Assembly (NCBI RefSeq): GCF_008933115.1
Contig: NZ_WBVO01000016.1
Location: 1 to 37,078 of the forward strand
Origin: Phaeocystidibacter luteus
Lineage (GTDB): Bacteria; Bacteroidota; Bacteroidia; Flavobacteriales; Schleiferiaceae
Length of the DNA: 37,078 bases
Reading direction: 5' to 3'
A model generated the notes under the pieces. That model searched no databases. It saw only the letters and a list, made by a program, of their open reading frames with translations, and had not been told where the DNA came from. The translations under genes and the position numbers were made by a program. Below are positions 1-9,133 of the stretch, in pieces. Numbering within the stretch: position 1 is the first letter of the stretch; every line of letters starts with the position of its first letter.

Positions 1-16
1 AGGACGGGGTTGGGGT

Positions 17-709
17 TCAAGGCATCACCACCCCAAAACGAGCCTCCACCAGCAAATCGTTTTCGAAGAGGTACTCAGCGGTATATTCAGGCATGTTTGT
101 TCGATTGAGAAAGGGACTGTTTGACTCTTCCGTTACTCTCAAGGAATAGCTCATCTTATCTTGTTCAACATGACTTTGCACAAAGGCCTCTTTTGGATAG
201 CGGTCGAAAAACTCTACCTGTGTCATTCCAATCTGTGCTCCGTGGCTCAAAGTGAACTCCTTTTCATCTAAATGAAGGTACGTAGATGTCAATGAATCTT
301 GAAACTTACGAAGGACGATGTAGCTCGGCGTCCCTTCAGTGCTGCCAGGATAGAAAAGTAAGATTGCCTCTACTCCGGCCTCAGGGTTGACCGCACTAAT
401 GTTTGGATGGTTAATGTCTAGTCCGGGCTCGCCATATCCTCCTTTTTCTTCGATAAAGGAAATGAGATTGTCATGAGATATACCTAGGAAGATACTACCC
501 ATACTTGTGTCGGGATGAGAAATGATAAGTGCAGAATCAACTGCTTCAGCCATATCGGTTGGACGATGCACTGCGATGCCAGTATCGCTCTCAATCTGAA
601 CGACGCTGGTCTCAATCGGATTGACCTTTTCGACCGTTGTTGGGGTGTCGATTCCTCTTTGACATGAAGCAAGAGTGAAAAGAGTGAAGAGGAGAGCGAG
701 TGTTTTCAT
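17..709 (-). CDS. Lipoprotein of unknown function
   Basis: A 230-residue predicted lipoprotein. The N-terminus (MKTLALLFTLFTLASC) is a short signal peptide ending in a lipobox with Cys16, so the mature protein is probably lipid-anchored in the cell envelope. I recognise no enzymatic domain. The rest is a soluble mixed sequence with an acidic early region, consistent with a periplasmic or surface accessory protein. The frame stays open upstream to 1045, but that extension is made of intergenic repeat DNA, so I chose the Met directly before the signal peptide. A -7-like box (TACCTTTC, 723-716) lies 6 nt before this ATG, which supports the short start and suggests a leaderless transcript. The stop is at 17-19. 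Confidence 0.75.
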   Translation of the reverse strand: MKTLALLFTLFTLASCQRGIDTPTTVEKVNPIETSVVQIESDTGIAVHRPTDMAEAVDSALIISHPDTSMGSIFLGISHDNLISFIEEKGGYGEPGLDINHPNISAVNPEAGVEAILLFYPGSTEGTPSYIVLRKFQDSLTSTYLHLDEKEFTLSHGAQIGMTQVEFFDRYPKEAFVQSHVEQDKMSYSLRVTEESNSPFLNRTNMPEYTAEYLFENDLLVEARFGVVMP

Positions 710-715
710 GAAGAA

Positions 716-723
716 GAAAGGTA
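716..723 (-). promoter_or_regulatory. -7-like promoter box of the 709 lipoprotein gene
   Basis: TACCTTTC on the minus strand matches the Bacteroidota -7 element TAnnTTTG in all but the last base and ends 6 nt before the ATG at 709. I see no good TTTG box 19 nt further upstream, so the call is tentative. Confidence 0.35.
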
Positions 724-1040
724 ATAAACTTCGTGCAGAAGTATTCTCTCCAGAGAATAAGAGGTATACACGTGGTGGGGAGAGAACGCGGGGGCGTGGT
801 GGAATAACTGGCGTGTTCCTCGCAAAATCGCAAATGGCAAAAACGCTAATAATCGTGTGTGGTGGATTAACTGGCGTGGTTCTCCCGCCGGCTGGCGGGC
901 AAGCTGCAAAAACGCGGAAGGCAAAAGCGCAAACATCATCATGCCGAATAAAAAACACCAAATCGTCGTACCACGGCCTTGACAGAACATAAGGGCTGAA
1001 ATATGAAGTCCAGCCGATTGGTAGAATTCCTAGGGTAATA

Positions 1041-1147
1041 GGCATGTTGCTTTAGCTCATGCCGGCCTAGGAACAAGATTGGGTTAATAACCTTACGCCA
1101 TTCCCCGGAGGGAATCGTTCCAATAGCCTCGGGGCTTTAGCCCGAGG
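1041..1147 (+). repeat. Three-hairpin cassette, divergent copy 1
   Basis: A 107-bp cassette: a first hairpin with stem GGCATG/CATGCC and a loop containing GCTTTAG (1041-1063), a middle hairpin ATTCCC-CGGA-GGGAAT, and a last hairpin CCTCGGG/CCCGAGG with loop GCTTTAG (1127-1147). The other cassettes have stem GGCACG/CGTGCC at the first position, so both sides changed together here. The middle hairpin also differs in sequence but still pairs. This is direct evidence that pairing is preserved. Confidence 0.85.
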
Positions 1148-1370
1148 TTGGCTTGCGGGGGAGCACGTGGTGGAGCACGTGGTGGATCATCGGGCGCGGT
1201 TCACCCGCCGGCTGGCGGGCAAGCTGCAAAATCGCGAAAATCAAAATCATCGGAGTGCGTATAAAACCCCGTCGGTAGACGGGCAAGACGCAAAAATGTT
1301 ACGCGATGAAGTGCGCTAAAAATGAGAGTTGAGGGTTGAGCACAGCAACCGCTCTAAATTCCCATCAATA

Positions 1371-1475
1371 GGCACGGTGCTTTAGCGCGTGCCGGGCATG
1401 GGATAGGGCGGGATCTCTCCTAACCCAATTCCCTGGCGGGGATAATTATCATAGCCTCGTGGCTTTAGCCCGAGG
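1371..1475 (+). repeat. Three-hairpin cassette, copy 2
   Basis: A 105-bp copy: first hairpin 1371-1393 (GGCACG/CGTGCC), a linker beginning GGGCATGGGAT, a damaged middle palindrome (CCCTGGCGGGG), then ATAATTATCATAG and the last hairpin at 1455-1475 with loop GCTTTAG. Same strand as the other copies. Confidence 0.85.
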
Positions 1476-1723
1476 TTGGCGTACGGAGGTGCACGTGGTG
1501 GATCATCATCTGTGTTCCTCGCAAAATCGCAAAAGGCAAAAACGCAATTATCATCGAATGTGGTTCACCCGCCGGCTGGCGAGCAAGACGCAAAATCACA
1601 AAACCCTAACATCATCAGAGATGCCCCCCTGCGCACTCTCCCCACCACGCTCATCCCTCCTTTCTCTGCGAGAGAATTCTCCGTGCCCTCCGTGCCTCTG
1701 TGTGAGACTTCCACCACATTCAT

Positions 1724-1731
1724 TACCTTCG
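1724..1731 (+). promoter_or_regulatory. -7-like promoter box of kbl
   Basis: TACCTTCG, preceded after 19 nt by TGTG (1701-1704), resembles the Bacteroidota pair TTTG-N19-TAnnTTTG with one mismatch in each box. It ends 5 nt before the ATG at 1737, so the mRNA would be leaderless or nearly so. Confidence 0.45.
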
Positions 1732-1736
1732 TTCCC

Positions 1737-2930
1737 ATGTACGGAAAACTACAACAACACCTCCAAGAAGAGCTCAAGCAAATCGAAGCTGACGGGCTCT
1801 ATAAGCGCGAAAGAATCATCACTACACCTCAAGATGCAGTGATCAAAACCGACGATGGAAAAGAGGTACTCAACTTCTGCTCCAACAACTATCTCGGCCT
1901 CTCTTCGCACCCCAAAGTAATCCAAGCCGCACACGACACACTCGAGTCACACGGATTCGGAATGTCCTCAGTGCGCTTCATTTGTGGTACCCAAGACATC
2001 CACAAAACACTCGAGCAGAAAATCGCCGATTTCCTCGGTACCGAAGACACCATCCTCTATGCCGCTGCATTCGATGCCAACGGCGGTGTTTTTGAACCTC
2101 TCCTCGGACCAGAAGATGCCATCATCAGCGATAGCCTCAACCACGCTTCTATTATCGATGGAGTGCGCCTTTGTAAAGCGATGCGCTTCCGCTACGCGAA
2201 CAACGATATGGCCGACCTCGAAGCACAGCTTCAAGCAGCCAACGAGAAAAACGCTCGTTTCAAAATCATCGTTACCGATGGCGTGTTCTCCATGGACGGC
2301 TACGTGGCGCAGCTCGACAAGATTTGCGACCTAGCCGATAAATACGACGCACTCGTGATGGTAGACGAATGCCACGCCACCGGCTTCATTGGCAAGACAG
2401 GACGTGGTACGCACGAACTCAACAACGTTATGGGTCGGGTTGATATCATCACCGGAACATTAGGCAAAGCCCTAGGCGGCGCCATGGGTGGATTCACAAC
2501 GGGTCGAAAGGAAATCATCGATATCCTTCGCCAGCGTTCGCGCCCTTACCTCTTCTCAAACTCACTCGCTCCAAACATCGTGGGCGCGTCTATCGCAGTG
2601 TTCGATTTGCTAAGCGAAACGACGGACCTTCGCGATAAGCTTGAGAACAACGTGAACCACTTCAAGAAGGGAATTAAGGCCGCAGGTTTCGACATCAAAG
2701 ACGGCGAGAGCGCCATCGTTCCAATCATGTTGTACGATGCCGCGCTATCACAGAAGTTCGCCGATCGACTTCTCGAAAAAGGAGTGTACGTTATCGGATT
2801 CTTCTACCCTGTAGTTCCTAAGGGACAAGCACGAATTCGCGTTCAGTTGAGTGCCGCTCACGAGATTGAGCACCTCGACAGAACCATTCAGGCCTTTACC
2901 GAAGTCGGAAAAGAACTGGGAGTAATCTGA
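1737..2930 (+). CDS. kbl: Glycine C-acetyltransferase (2-amino-3-ketobutyrate CoA ligase)
   Basis: A 397-residue PLP enzyme of the alpha-oxoamine synthase family. It converts 2-amino-3-ketobutyrate plus CoA to glycine and acetyl-CoA, the second step of threonine degradation after threonine dehydrogenase, in the cytosol. The length matches the family (about 395-398 residues). The PLP lysine is Lys244 in [10 protein letters not shown], with Asp210 (MVDECHATG) binding the pyridine nitrogen and His136 (SLNHAS) stacking on the ring; these fall at the positions used in the E. coli enzyme. The frame is open back to 1476, but the first 87 codons are repeat-derived and MYGKLQQHL is the normal family start. 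The gene ends 3 nt from the convergent helicase-nuclease gene. The threonine dehydrogenase gene is not in the window. Confidence 0.95.
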   Translation: MYGKLQQHLQEELKQIEADGLYKRERIITTPQDAVIKTDDGKEVLNFCSNNYLGLSSHPKVIQAAHDTLESHGFGMSSVRFICGTQDIHKTLEQKIADFLGTEDTILYAAAFDANGGVFEPLLGPEDAIISDSLNHASIIDGVRLCKAMRFRYANNDMADLEAQLQAANEKNARFKIIVTDGVFSMDGYVAQLDKICDLADKYDALVMVDECHATGFIGKTGRGTHELNNVMGRVDIITGTLGKALGGAMGGFTTGRKEIIDILRQRSRPYLFSNSLAPNIVGASIAVFDLLSETTDLRDKLENNVNHFKKGIKAAGFDIKDGESAIVPIMLYDAALSQKFADRLLEKGVYVIGFFYPVVPKGQARIRVQLSAAHEIEHLDRTIQAFTEVGKELGVI

Positions 2931-2933
2931 TAG

Positions 2934-5900
2934 TTAGAATAACGGAAGTTGAACGCCGGGTTCCGTGCTTGGCGTCTCTCCCACTTTCACGATTTCAATC
3001 GAATCATTGATGTAAACCAACATCGGAATCACATCTTCGGATTGAATCAAAGATGCATAGCCACGAATCTGTTTTTCGTGGCTATTCTTTTTCTCACCCG
3101 TCTTATAATCAACCACATACCAGGTGTCACCTTTGCGTGCTACCCTATCCGGACGAAGCACCGCGCCAGCGCCAAGCCAGTCGCGCTCAGCAAGGACTTC
3201 ATCCGCATCAAAAGCGGGTGCCAATTCAGGGTGCGAAACAAGGTCGGCAAGCGCCTTCTCAATAGCCTCGGCGTGGATGAGAGGCAGCGTACCTTCTGCA
3301 ACAAATTCTGAAACGACGGTCGAAACATCGTCTGCAGATCGAATTTTCGCCATCATCGCGTGTACCGTATTCCCCCACTTTCGAGGTTGGTCGGACAGCA
3401 CATCGGAAAGACCGTCTGTGTCGCGAGATAGCCGAACCCGGCTGCGCCACTCGGCTGATTGAAACCGATAGAATGAAATGGGTGTTGGATCAATATCAAC
3501 CGTTTCTTTCTCCACAGCACTCAAGAATCGAGGTGGAGCCTTCGTGCCGTAGCTCACGGGAGCATCTGGAGAAACCGTTTTGCCATCGCTGGAAACGAAG
3601 TTGCAGATGTACTGACTCACCCGCTTATTGTCAAAGGTCTTCTCAAACTGAGATACGATGTAAAGCCTTTCAACCGGACGGGTTAGGGCAACATAAAGCA
3701 GGTTCATGTTGTCGAATGTAGCCTGACGAACATACTCTTCGTACTTCTCAGCATATTCCGGAAAGCGCTTGCCTACAATCTGATAGTCTGTGTCAGACAT
3801 TGGAAGTTCTGCGACCGGTAGTCCAGCCATAGTCTCCTCTGCAAAGGAAACCCAGCGCGTGCCTTTCCGCTCTTTGGCCGCATCGAAGTTGGCAAATGGG
3901 AAAATCACTACCGGGAACTCTAGCCCTTTTGATTTATGAATGGTGAGGAGCTGAACCGCCTCCATGGTTTCAGGAGCCGTGATGGATTTCTTCTCTTTCT
4001 TCTCCTCCCACCAGTCTAGGAAATCGTGGATACTCTGGCCCTTCCTAGCGGCAAACTCGTACAGCTCATCAAGGAAAAACTGCACGAAAGGATCCGGCTG
4101 GCCATCATTCATCAACCCCAGTTCACGGGCCACGGTTTCACCCAATTCATAGAGTCCTGAACTCGTAGAGAGGGTGTTTCCGAAATTCAAGCCTTGATCA
4201 GATAACCAAGACTTCCAATCCGTATCATCCTCATTTGCAGCGAGTATCAAAAACTGGTGCAGCTGGTTTGAACCTCCTTCAAGCAACCCAGATTGAAATA
4301 GCATCTCTACCATTTCAATTTTGGTCTCCACATCTTCGGGATAATGGAAATGCCGGATGCAAGCAACGATGAGACGAGCACCGGAAGAGTTGCCTAGATA
4401 AAGCGATTCCGAACTGACTACTTCAATGCCTTCGGCCGAAAGCAATTCGGCGATGAGCGAACCGTGCTTTTTTCCACGTGTGAGAATCGCGATATCGCCT
4501 GGACGGTACCCGTCGGCGAGGCATTCCTTCACGCGTTGTCTAGTTAACTCAAGCGTAGCTTCCGTATGCTCCTCGTTACTTCTCCCTGGATTCTCTGGGA
4601 AATCAATATTTACATATCCACCTTCAAACCCTTGAGCCTTCTGCGCCGATTCCGCATAGAGGTCGGAATAGCGCTGATCCGTAAACACCGATGCATAGGT
4701 TTCGAAAAGTCGGTTGTTGAAGGTGACGATCTCGTTGCCCGATCTCCAATTCGAATCGAGGTTAATATGTCGAAGTGCGTAAGCCACATCTCCACCTCTT
4801 TCTTCGGGATTCTTTGCGTCGTTGATGAGGTTCAGGAACTGTTCGGCCTTTCCCCCACGCCAACGGTAGATGCTTTGTTTGGCATCTCCAACAATCATGG
4901 TTGTGCCACCAGAAGCAATGGCATTATGCACAAGCGGAGTGATATTCTTCCACTGCATCTCGCTGGTATCCTGAAACTCATCCACGAAATAATGCCGGTA
5001 CTTCTCCCCAATTCTCTCGTAGATATACGGCACGGGAAGTGAGATTAGCGACTTGTAAATGAGCTTGTTGAAGGTACTAAGTGTCTCTACATTGTTTGCC
5101 TCTTTGTATTCGTCGAGCTTCTTCCCTATTTCGTGAAGCACAGCGGTGGCATCGAAATTTGAGAGGACTTTGGAGATTAATACGGATTCGGCAAGAACGT
5201 TGTCAGCCCAATCAACCACGGCTATGGCCCAGGCGTGAATTTCATCGAAATTACCATCGATTGCAGCTACAGCCTCGGACGTGGGCTTGGCCTTGTAATA
5301 GCGTCCGGCATCGACCTGTTTGCGAAAGGTTGAAACTGGGTTCCAGTCGCTCACAACATTCTTCTTCAGCTTGTTTAGATGATTTGGAAGCGCTGTACCG
5401 CTGAAATGCTGAGGCTCGATTCCTCCTATTGCTCTTTCACCTTGTTCGATAATCCGCTTTCTGACTTTTTCAAGCTCAACTTTTCGCGCTTTCAGTTTAG
5501 ATCGGATATCCATGAAGTCGTCCAAAGACAACTTTTTGAGTCTCTCAAGAACCTCATAGCTATCCTCCTTCCCGAGGTGATTGGCCATTTCGACCATCTT
5601 CTTTTCGGGTTTCCAGCTCTTGCCATCCTCCATGTGGTCTTCGATATAGCGTTGGAGAAGGCTCGTCACCTGGGGATTTACGCCCGTTTCATCAAGAAGC
5701 AGATCCACACTTTGGCGATAGAGTTCCTCAACATCTAGATCAATCTCAAAATGGCTTCCCAGCCCCAATTCATGACTGAATGTCCGCACTACCCGATACG
5801 TAAACTTGTCGATGGTAGAAATACTCAGCCCTGTATAATCATGGAGCATTCGTCTCAAGACGGCATTTGCCCTGTTGCGAAGTGTAGAATCGTCCACTCC

Positions 5901-6164
5901 AAGCTCTTCGCGAACAGCCTCGAACATGCCTTTTTGTGCTGCGGGAACGGAGGCACGGCGAAAAGCGTCTAGCGCGCTAATCACCCTCTTCTTCATTTCT
6001 GTTGATGCCTTTACGGTAAAGGTGATGGCTAGGATACGCGTGAATACGGCAGGGTCATCCGTGCGTAAACAAAGCACGAGGTACTCCTTTACGAGGCTAA
6101 AGGTCTTACCGGCGCCGGCGCTGGCACTGTATACTTGAAAGTTCTTGGGAGAGGTTGAGGGCAT
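2934..6164 (-). CDS. RecB/AddA-like UvrD-family helicase with C-terminal nuclease
   Basis: A 1076-residue superfamily 1 helicase fused to a RecB-type nuclease, expected to unwind and resect double-strand DNA ends for recombination repair. Helicase motifs in order: Walker A SASAGAGKT (13-21), DEFQDT (395-400), GDAKQSIYRWRGG (426-438), TIHKSKGLEFPVV (741-753) and VALTRPVERLY (825-835). The nuclease motifs follow: His935 (GNTVHAMM), Glu993, Asp1006 (LRPDR), and Asp1019 and Lys1021 in VVDYKTG. The RecB order of domains is complete and no catalytic residue appears lost. These proteins normally act with an AddB-like partner, and none is adjacent here. The start is the Met at 6164; the extension to 6236 is repeat DNA. 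A TATATTTA box lies 4 nt before the ATG. Confidence 0.9.
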   Translation of the reverse strand: MPSTSPKNFQVYSASAGAGKTFSLVKEYLVLCLRTDDPAVFTRILAITFTVKASTEMKKRVISALDAFRRASVPAAQKGMFEAVREELGVDDSTLRNRANAVLRRMLHDYTGLSISTIDKFTYRVVRTFSHELGLGSHFEIDLDVEELYRQSVDLLLDETGVNPQVTSLLQRYIEDHMEDGKSWKPEKKMVEMANHLGKEDSYEVLERLKKLSLDDFMDIRSKLKARKVELEKVRKRIIEQGERAIGGIEPQHFSGTALPNHLNKLKKNVVSDWNPVSTFRKQVDAGRYYKAKPTSEAVAAIDGNFDEIHAWAIAVVDWADNVLAESVLISKVLSNFDATAVLHEIGKKLDEYKEANNVETLSTFNKLIYKSLISLPVPYIYERIGEKYRHYFVDEFQDTSEMQWKNITPLVHNAIASGGTTMIVGDAKQSIYRWRGGKAEQFLNLINDAKNPEERGGDVAYALRHINLDSNWRSGNEIVTFNNRLFETYASVFTDQRYSDLYAESAQKAQGFEGGYVNIDFPENPGRSNEEHTEATLELTRQRVKECLADGYRPGDIAILTRGKKHGSLIAELLSAEGIEVVSSESLYLGNSSGARLIVACIRHFHYPEDVETKIEMVEMLFQSGLLEGGSNQLHQFLILAANEDDTDWKSWLSDQGLNFGNTLSTSSGLYELGETVARELGLMNDGQPDPFVQFFLDELYEFAARKGQSIHDFLDWWEEKKEKKSITAPETMEAVQLLTIHKSKGLEFPVVIFPFANFDAAKERKGTRWVSFAEETMAGLPVAELPMSDTDYQIVGKRFPEYAEKYEEYVRQATFDNMNLLYVALTRPVERLYIVSQFEKTFDNKRVSQYICNFVSSDGKTVSPDAPVSYGTKAPPRFLSAVEKETVDIDPTPISFYRFQSAEWRSRVRLSRDTDGLSDVLSDQPRKWGNTVHAMMAKIRSADDVSTVVSEFVAEGTLPLIHAEAIEKALADLVSHPELAPAFDADEVLAERDWLGAGAVLRPDRVARKGDTWYVVDYKTGEKKNSHEKQIRGYASLIQSEDVIPMLVYINDSIEIVKVGETPSTEPGVQLPLF

Positions 6165-6168
6165 GGAG

Positions 6169-6176
6169 TAAATATA
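6169..6176 (-). promoter_or_regulatory. -7-like box of the helicase-nuclease gene
   Basis: TATATTTA on the minus strand differs from TAnnTTTG only at the last base and ends 4 nt before the ATG at 6164. No clear -33 box is visible, so this is a weak call on its own; its spacing matches several other genes here. Confidence 0.3.
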
Positions 6177-6179
6177 GGG

Positions 6180-6660
6180 AGAGCTCGCTGGATGTGGTTC
6201 ACGCAAAACCGCAAAAAGCAAAAACGCAATTATCATCTAATGTGGTCCTCGCAAAAACGCGAATATCAAAATCATCGGAGTGCGTAGAAAAGCGCAAAAC
6301 GAGATACGCAAGGGCCTGAATTGAATTTGATAGCTGAGGATTGAATTCAATTGCCGCTTTAAAATCCCAACTATAGGCACGGTGCTTTAGCGCGTGCCGG
6401 GCATGGATACGGTGGGATGTCTTCTAATGCGATTCCCCGCCGGCTGGCGGGGACAATTATTATAGCCTCGCGGCTTTAGCCAGAGGGTAGCTGGCGATAG
6501 GTGGTTATTCACAAAACGAATCTAGACCCGTTGCCTCTCCTGATAATCTGAATGAGGATGTTTGCGTTTTCATTCTCAATTCAATGGTTTTTTCAAATTC
6601 GCGTTTTTGCGACTTGCCCGACCACCGGCGGGAGAAACAAAAAACTCCCCATGCCAGATA
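6180..6660. repeat. Intergenic repeats including cassette copy 3
   Basis: The gap between two divergent genes has no coding sequence. It starts with spaced CGCAAAA heptamers (about 6198-6300), then an AT-richer stretch (6300-6370), then a full three-hairpin cassette at 6376-6486. In this cassette the last hairpin has one stem mismatch (CCTCGCGG against CCAGAGG). Near 6600-6640 a short piece of the heptamer element appears inverted (GCGTTTTTGCGACTTGCCCG). Confidence 0.8.
6376..6486 (+). repeat. Three-hairpin cassette, copy 3
   Basis: First hairpin at 6376-6398, middle hairpin CCCCGCC-GGCT-GGCGGGG, the linker ACAATTATTATAG, then the last hairpin at 6466-6486. Same strand as the other four copies, 111 bp long. 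Confidence 0.85.
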
Positions 6661-6673
6661 TTTTCCCGTCCCC

Positions 6674-6704
6674 CTTGATTAACGGCCTCCCAATAGTACC
6701 TTAG
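6674..6704 (+). promoter_or_regulatory. Promoter of the DUF5686 gene
   Basis: CTTG (6674-6677), exactly 19 nt, then TACCTTAG (6697-6704) matches the Bacteroidota TTTG-N19-TAnnTTTG promoter with one mismatch in each box. The box ends 8 nt before the ATG at 6713, so the leader would be very short or absent. Confidence 0.5.
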
Positions 6705-6712
6705 AAGCTTCC

Positions 6713-9127
6713 ATGCGAAAGATACTTTCGACCATATCAATAAGCCTTCTGCTCTTGCTACTCAGCGGTTCTCTTTCTGCTCAGCGCTATAGTGGACAAG
6801 TTGTGGACCAGGATGGTGAAGGCCTACCCACCGTTACAATCACATGGGGTGATGCGGATGCTCAACGCATGGTGACCGACTTCAACGGAAATTTCACACT
6901 TCCCAACCGTAGGTTTAGAGTCGTGCGCTTCGAGTTGTTTGGCTATGAGCCCGCCGACTTCCGTCCAGAAGATTTGCCCGATGATGGGAAGATTGTCCTC
7001 TTTGAAAAGACCGAAGCGATCGAAGAAGTAGTCGTTTTTGCCGGTGAAAATCCCGCCTGGAGAATCGTTCGAAATGCAGTTCGCTATAAGTCGGTGAACA
7101 ACCCAAACAAGTACGACAGCTACCGCTATACGAGCTATAACAAAAACACCATCACCTATAATTTTGATGTTGATTCGGTTCTTTCCTCGGCCGACAGTGC
7201 CCGAATTGCCGAGAACCGGATTTCAGCTGAAACCAAGCACTTGCTGGTCATCGAATCGGTCACGCGAAAATTCTATCGTTCGCCAAACCGACATGCCGAA
7301 GACGTTATTGGCACACGAATTAGCGGCTTCGAGAATCCAAACATTGCTACCATCCCAGACGGCATTCAACACTTTGGTTTCTACGACGACTACATGCCGC
7401 TGCTGAACAAAGAATACCTCAATCCTATTGCCAGCGGATTTGAAAACAGGTACGTATTCTACCTGACCGATACAATCGTTCATGAACAGGATACCACGTT
7501 CATCATGGACTACTTCCCAACCGCGGGCTCAAACTTCGAAGGGTTTGAGGGCGTCATCCACATCAACACAGATGGCTGGGCTATTGAGTATGTGACGGCC
7601 GAACCATGGGACAAAGGCAAGATTAGCCTGAGCATGGAGCAACGCTACGAGAAGGGCCACGGTGGACACTGGTTCCCCAAAGAGCTCAACTTTGAACTCG
7701 AGTTAGAACGCTTCCCATTCCAAAAGAACGGTGCCCTCATGATCGGAACAACCATTCTGGATAGCGTATATGTGAACGTTCCCGTGCCAGACGAGGTGTT
7801 TGACCACGTACAAGTAGAAATGCGTGAAAATGCCGGATTAATGGACGACGACTTCTGGGAACGACGTCGAACAGTTGACCTCACCGAAAAGGAGGTAGAG
7901 ACCATTCGGCATATGGACAGTATCGGCGAGCGATATAACCTAGGCGGCGTACTTCGTTCAACTCGCCACGCGTACCGAGGTTTCTTGGCCACTGGACCTA
8001 TCAACCTCGACATGAAACGACTCATTGCCAGCAGTCAATACGAAGGTTTGCGTTTGGGCATGGGGGTGTACACCAACGAATTAGTCTCAAAGTATTGGTC
8101 AACCGGCGGATACTTTGGCTATGGATTCAACGACCAACAGTTCAAATACGGTGGAGAACTAAAGCTCATTTTCGATCCAGACAACGACTTCTGGTTCAAG
8201 TACGAGTATAAAAATGATGTGCGCGGACCTGGCCTTGTAGGCATCAATTATTGGGAGCGCACCTCCTTCGCCGAACAGTTCTACAACATCCGTATGGACA
8301 GGTTTGAGCAACATGCCGTCACCCTGCGATCCAGAGCATTTACATTCCACATCTTTGAAGTTGGCGCCAAGAAGTTTACGCTAGCTCCTACGTACGACTA
8401 CGCCTTCGTTACGGACGCAGGCGAACCCTCTACGTTCTATCACTTCTCCGAAGTAAACTTTGGCTGGAGATGGGTTCAAGAGGAAAAAATCATCGCCAAT
8501 TACGGTCAGCGTATCACCACCGGCTCACGCACCTGGCCTGCGGTGCGCCTAGATTATAGCCGGGGTATTTCCGGCGTGTTGGATGGCGATTTCGATTACA
8601 ACAAGATTGAGTTGGGCATACAATTCGATCGTTTCACGAAGAATCTCGGAAGGACCTTGATGAGTATTGAAGGGGGATATGTTGACAGCCCCTTGCCGAT
8701 TGGAATGAACTTCGGTGCACGCCCTTCATACAGCGCCTCTTTCAGCGTAGTAGTTCCCAACACCTTCCAAACCATGCGATTCAATGAGTTCTTCAACTCA
8801 CAGTATGGTGCCGTATACTTCATGCACGACTTTAGATCTTTGCTTTTGAGAAGCGGGTGGTTCAAACCTGAAATCAGGTTCTTCACTGCGGTAGGATTCG
8901 GGAAATTGGATAACCGGGAACGCCACCTCAACTCAGGTATACAAGACATGCGCTATGGGTATTACGAATCTGGCATTGCGCTAGATCGACTCATTGCCAT
9001 AAACACATTCAACCTAGGATACTTTGGCATTGGCGTAGGGGGATTTTACCGGTATGGACCCTACTCACTCCCCAACGTTTGGGATAACTTCTCCCTCAAA
9101 ATTGCCTTCATGTATTCTGTGAACTAA
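6713..9127 (+). CDS. DUF5686 outer-membrane protein with carboxypeptidase-regulatory-like domain
   Basis: An 804-residue envelope protein. Residues 1-23 form a signal peptide ending in SLSAQ. Residues about 25-105 are a carboxypeptidase-regulatory-like beta-sandwich (YSGQVVDQDGEGLPTVTI, with TDFNGNFTL). The family signature then follows near 116-140 (AWRIVRNAVRYKSVNNP and a YTSYNKN stretch), which I recognise as the DUF5686 family common in Bacteroidota. The C-terminal half is rich in alternating aromatic and polar residues and ends in a Phe/Tyr-rich strand, as expected for a beta-barrel. The function is not established; such proteins are predicted to sit in the outer membrane. It is followed after 6 nt by an esterase gene on the same strand, probably co-transcribed. 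Confidence 0.85.
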   Translation: MRKILSTISISLLLLLLSGSLSAQRYSGQVVDQDGEGLPTVTITWGDADAQRMVTDFNGNFTLPNRRFRVVRFELFGYEPADFRPEDLPDDGKIVLFEKTEAIEEVVVFAGENPAWRIVRNAVRYKSVNNPNKYDSYRYTSYNKNTITYNFDVDSVLSSADSARIAENRISAETKHLLVIESVTRKFYRSPNRHAEDVIGTRISGFENPNIATIPDGIQHFGFYDDYMPLLNKEYLNPIASGFENRYVFYLTDTIVHEQDTTFIMDYFPTAGSNFEGFEGVIHINTDGWAIEYVTAEPWDKGKISLSMEQRYEKGHGGHWFPKELNFELELERFPFQKNGALMIGTTILDSVYVNVPVPDEVFDHVQVEMRENAGLMDDDFWERRRTVDLTEKEVETIRHMDSIGERYNLGGVLRSTRHAYRGFLATGPINLDMKRLIASSQYEGLRLGMGVYTNELVSKYWSTGGYFGYGFNDQQFKYGGELKLIFDPDNDFWFKYEYKNDVRGPGLVGINYWERTSFAEQFYNIRMDRFEQHAVTLRSRAFTFHIFEVGAKKFTLAPTYDYAFVTDAGEPSTFYHFSEVNFGWRWVQEEKIIANYGQRITTGSRTWPAVRLDYSRGISGVLDGDFDYNKIELGIQFDRFTKNLGRTLMSIEGGYVDSPLPIGMNFGARPSYSASFSVVVPNTFQTMRFNEFFNSQYGAVYFMHDFRSLLLRSGWFKPEIRFFTAVGFGKLDNRERHLNSGIQDMRYGYYESGIALDRLIAINTFNLGYFGIGVGGFYRYGPYSLPNVWDNFSLKIAFMYSVN

Positions 9128-9133
9128 CCAACT

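Larger units (their letters stand above)
720..1736. repeat. Repeat-filled divergent intergenic region (no gene)
   Basis: About 1 kb between two divergent genes with no convincing coding sequence. It holds two palindrome-centred upstream modules facing the flanking genes (743-800 facing left, 1620-1680 facing right), three stretches of CGCAAAA-type spaced heptamers (near 815-930, 1230-1310 and 1515-1550), and two copies of the three-hairpin cassette (1041-1147 and 1371-1475). Hairpins seen elsewhere in the window, such as CCCGCCGGCTGGCGGG and CCCGTCGGTAGACGGG, recur here. The long open frames running from here into the neighbouring genes are by-products of the repeats. Confidence 0.85.

Noticed and set aside
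1476-1736. N-terminal extension of kbl by 87 codons; similar extensions of the genes at 709, 6164 and 11235
   Set aside because: The extra residues are translations of the dispersed repeats. The family start, signal peptide or promoter box lies downstream in each case.
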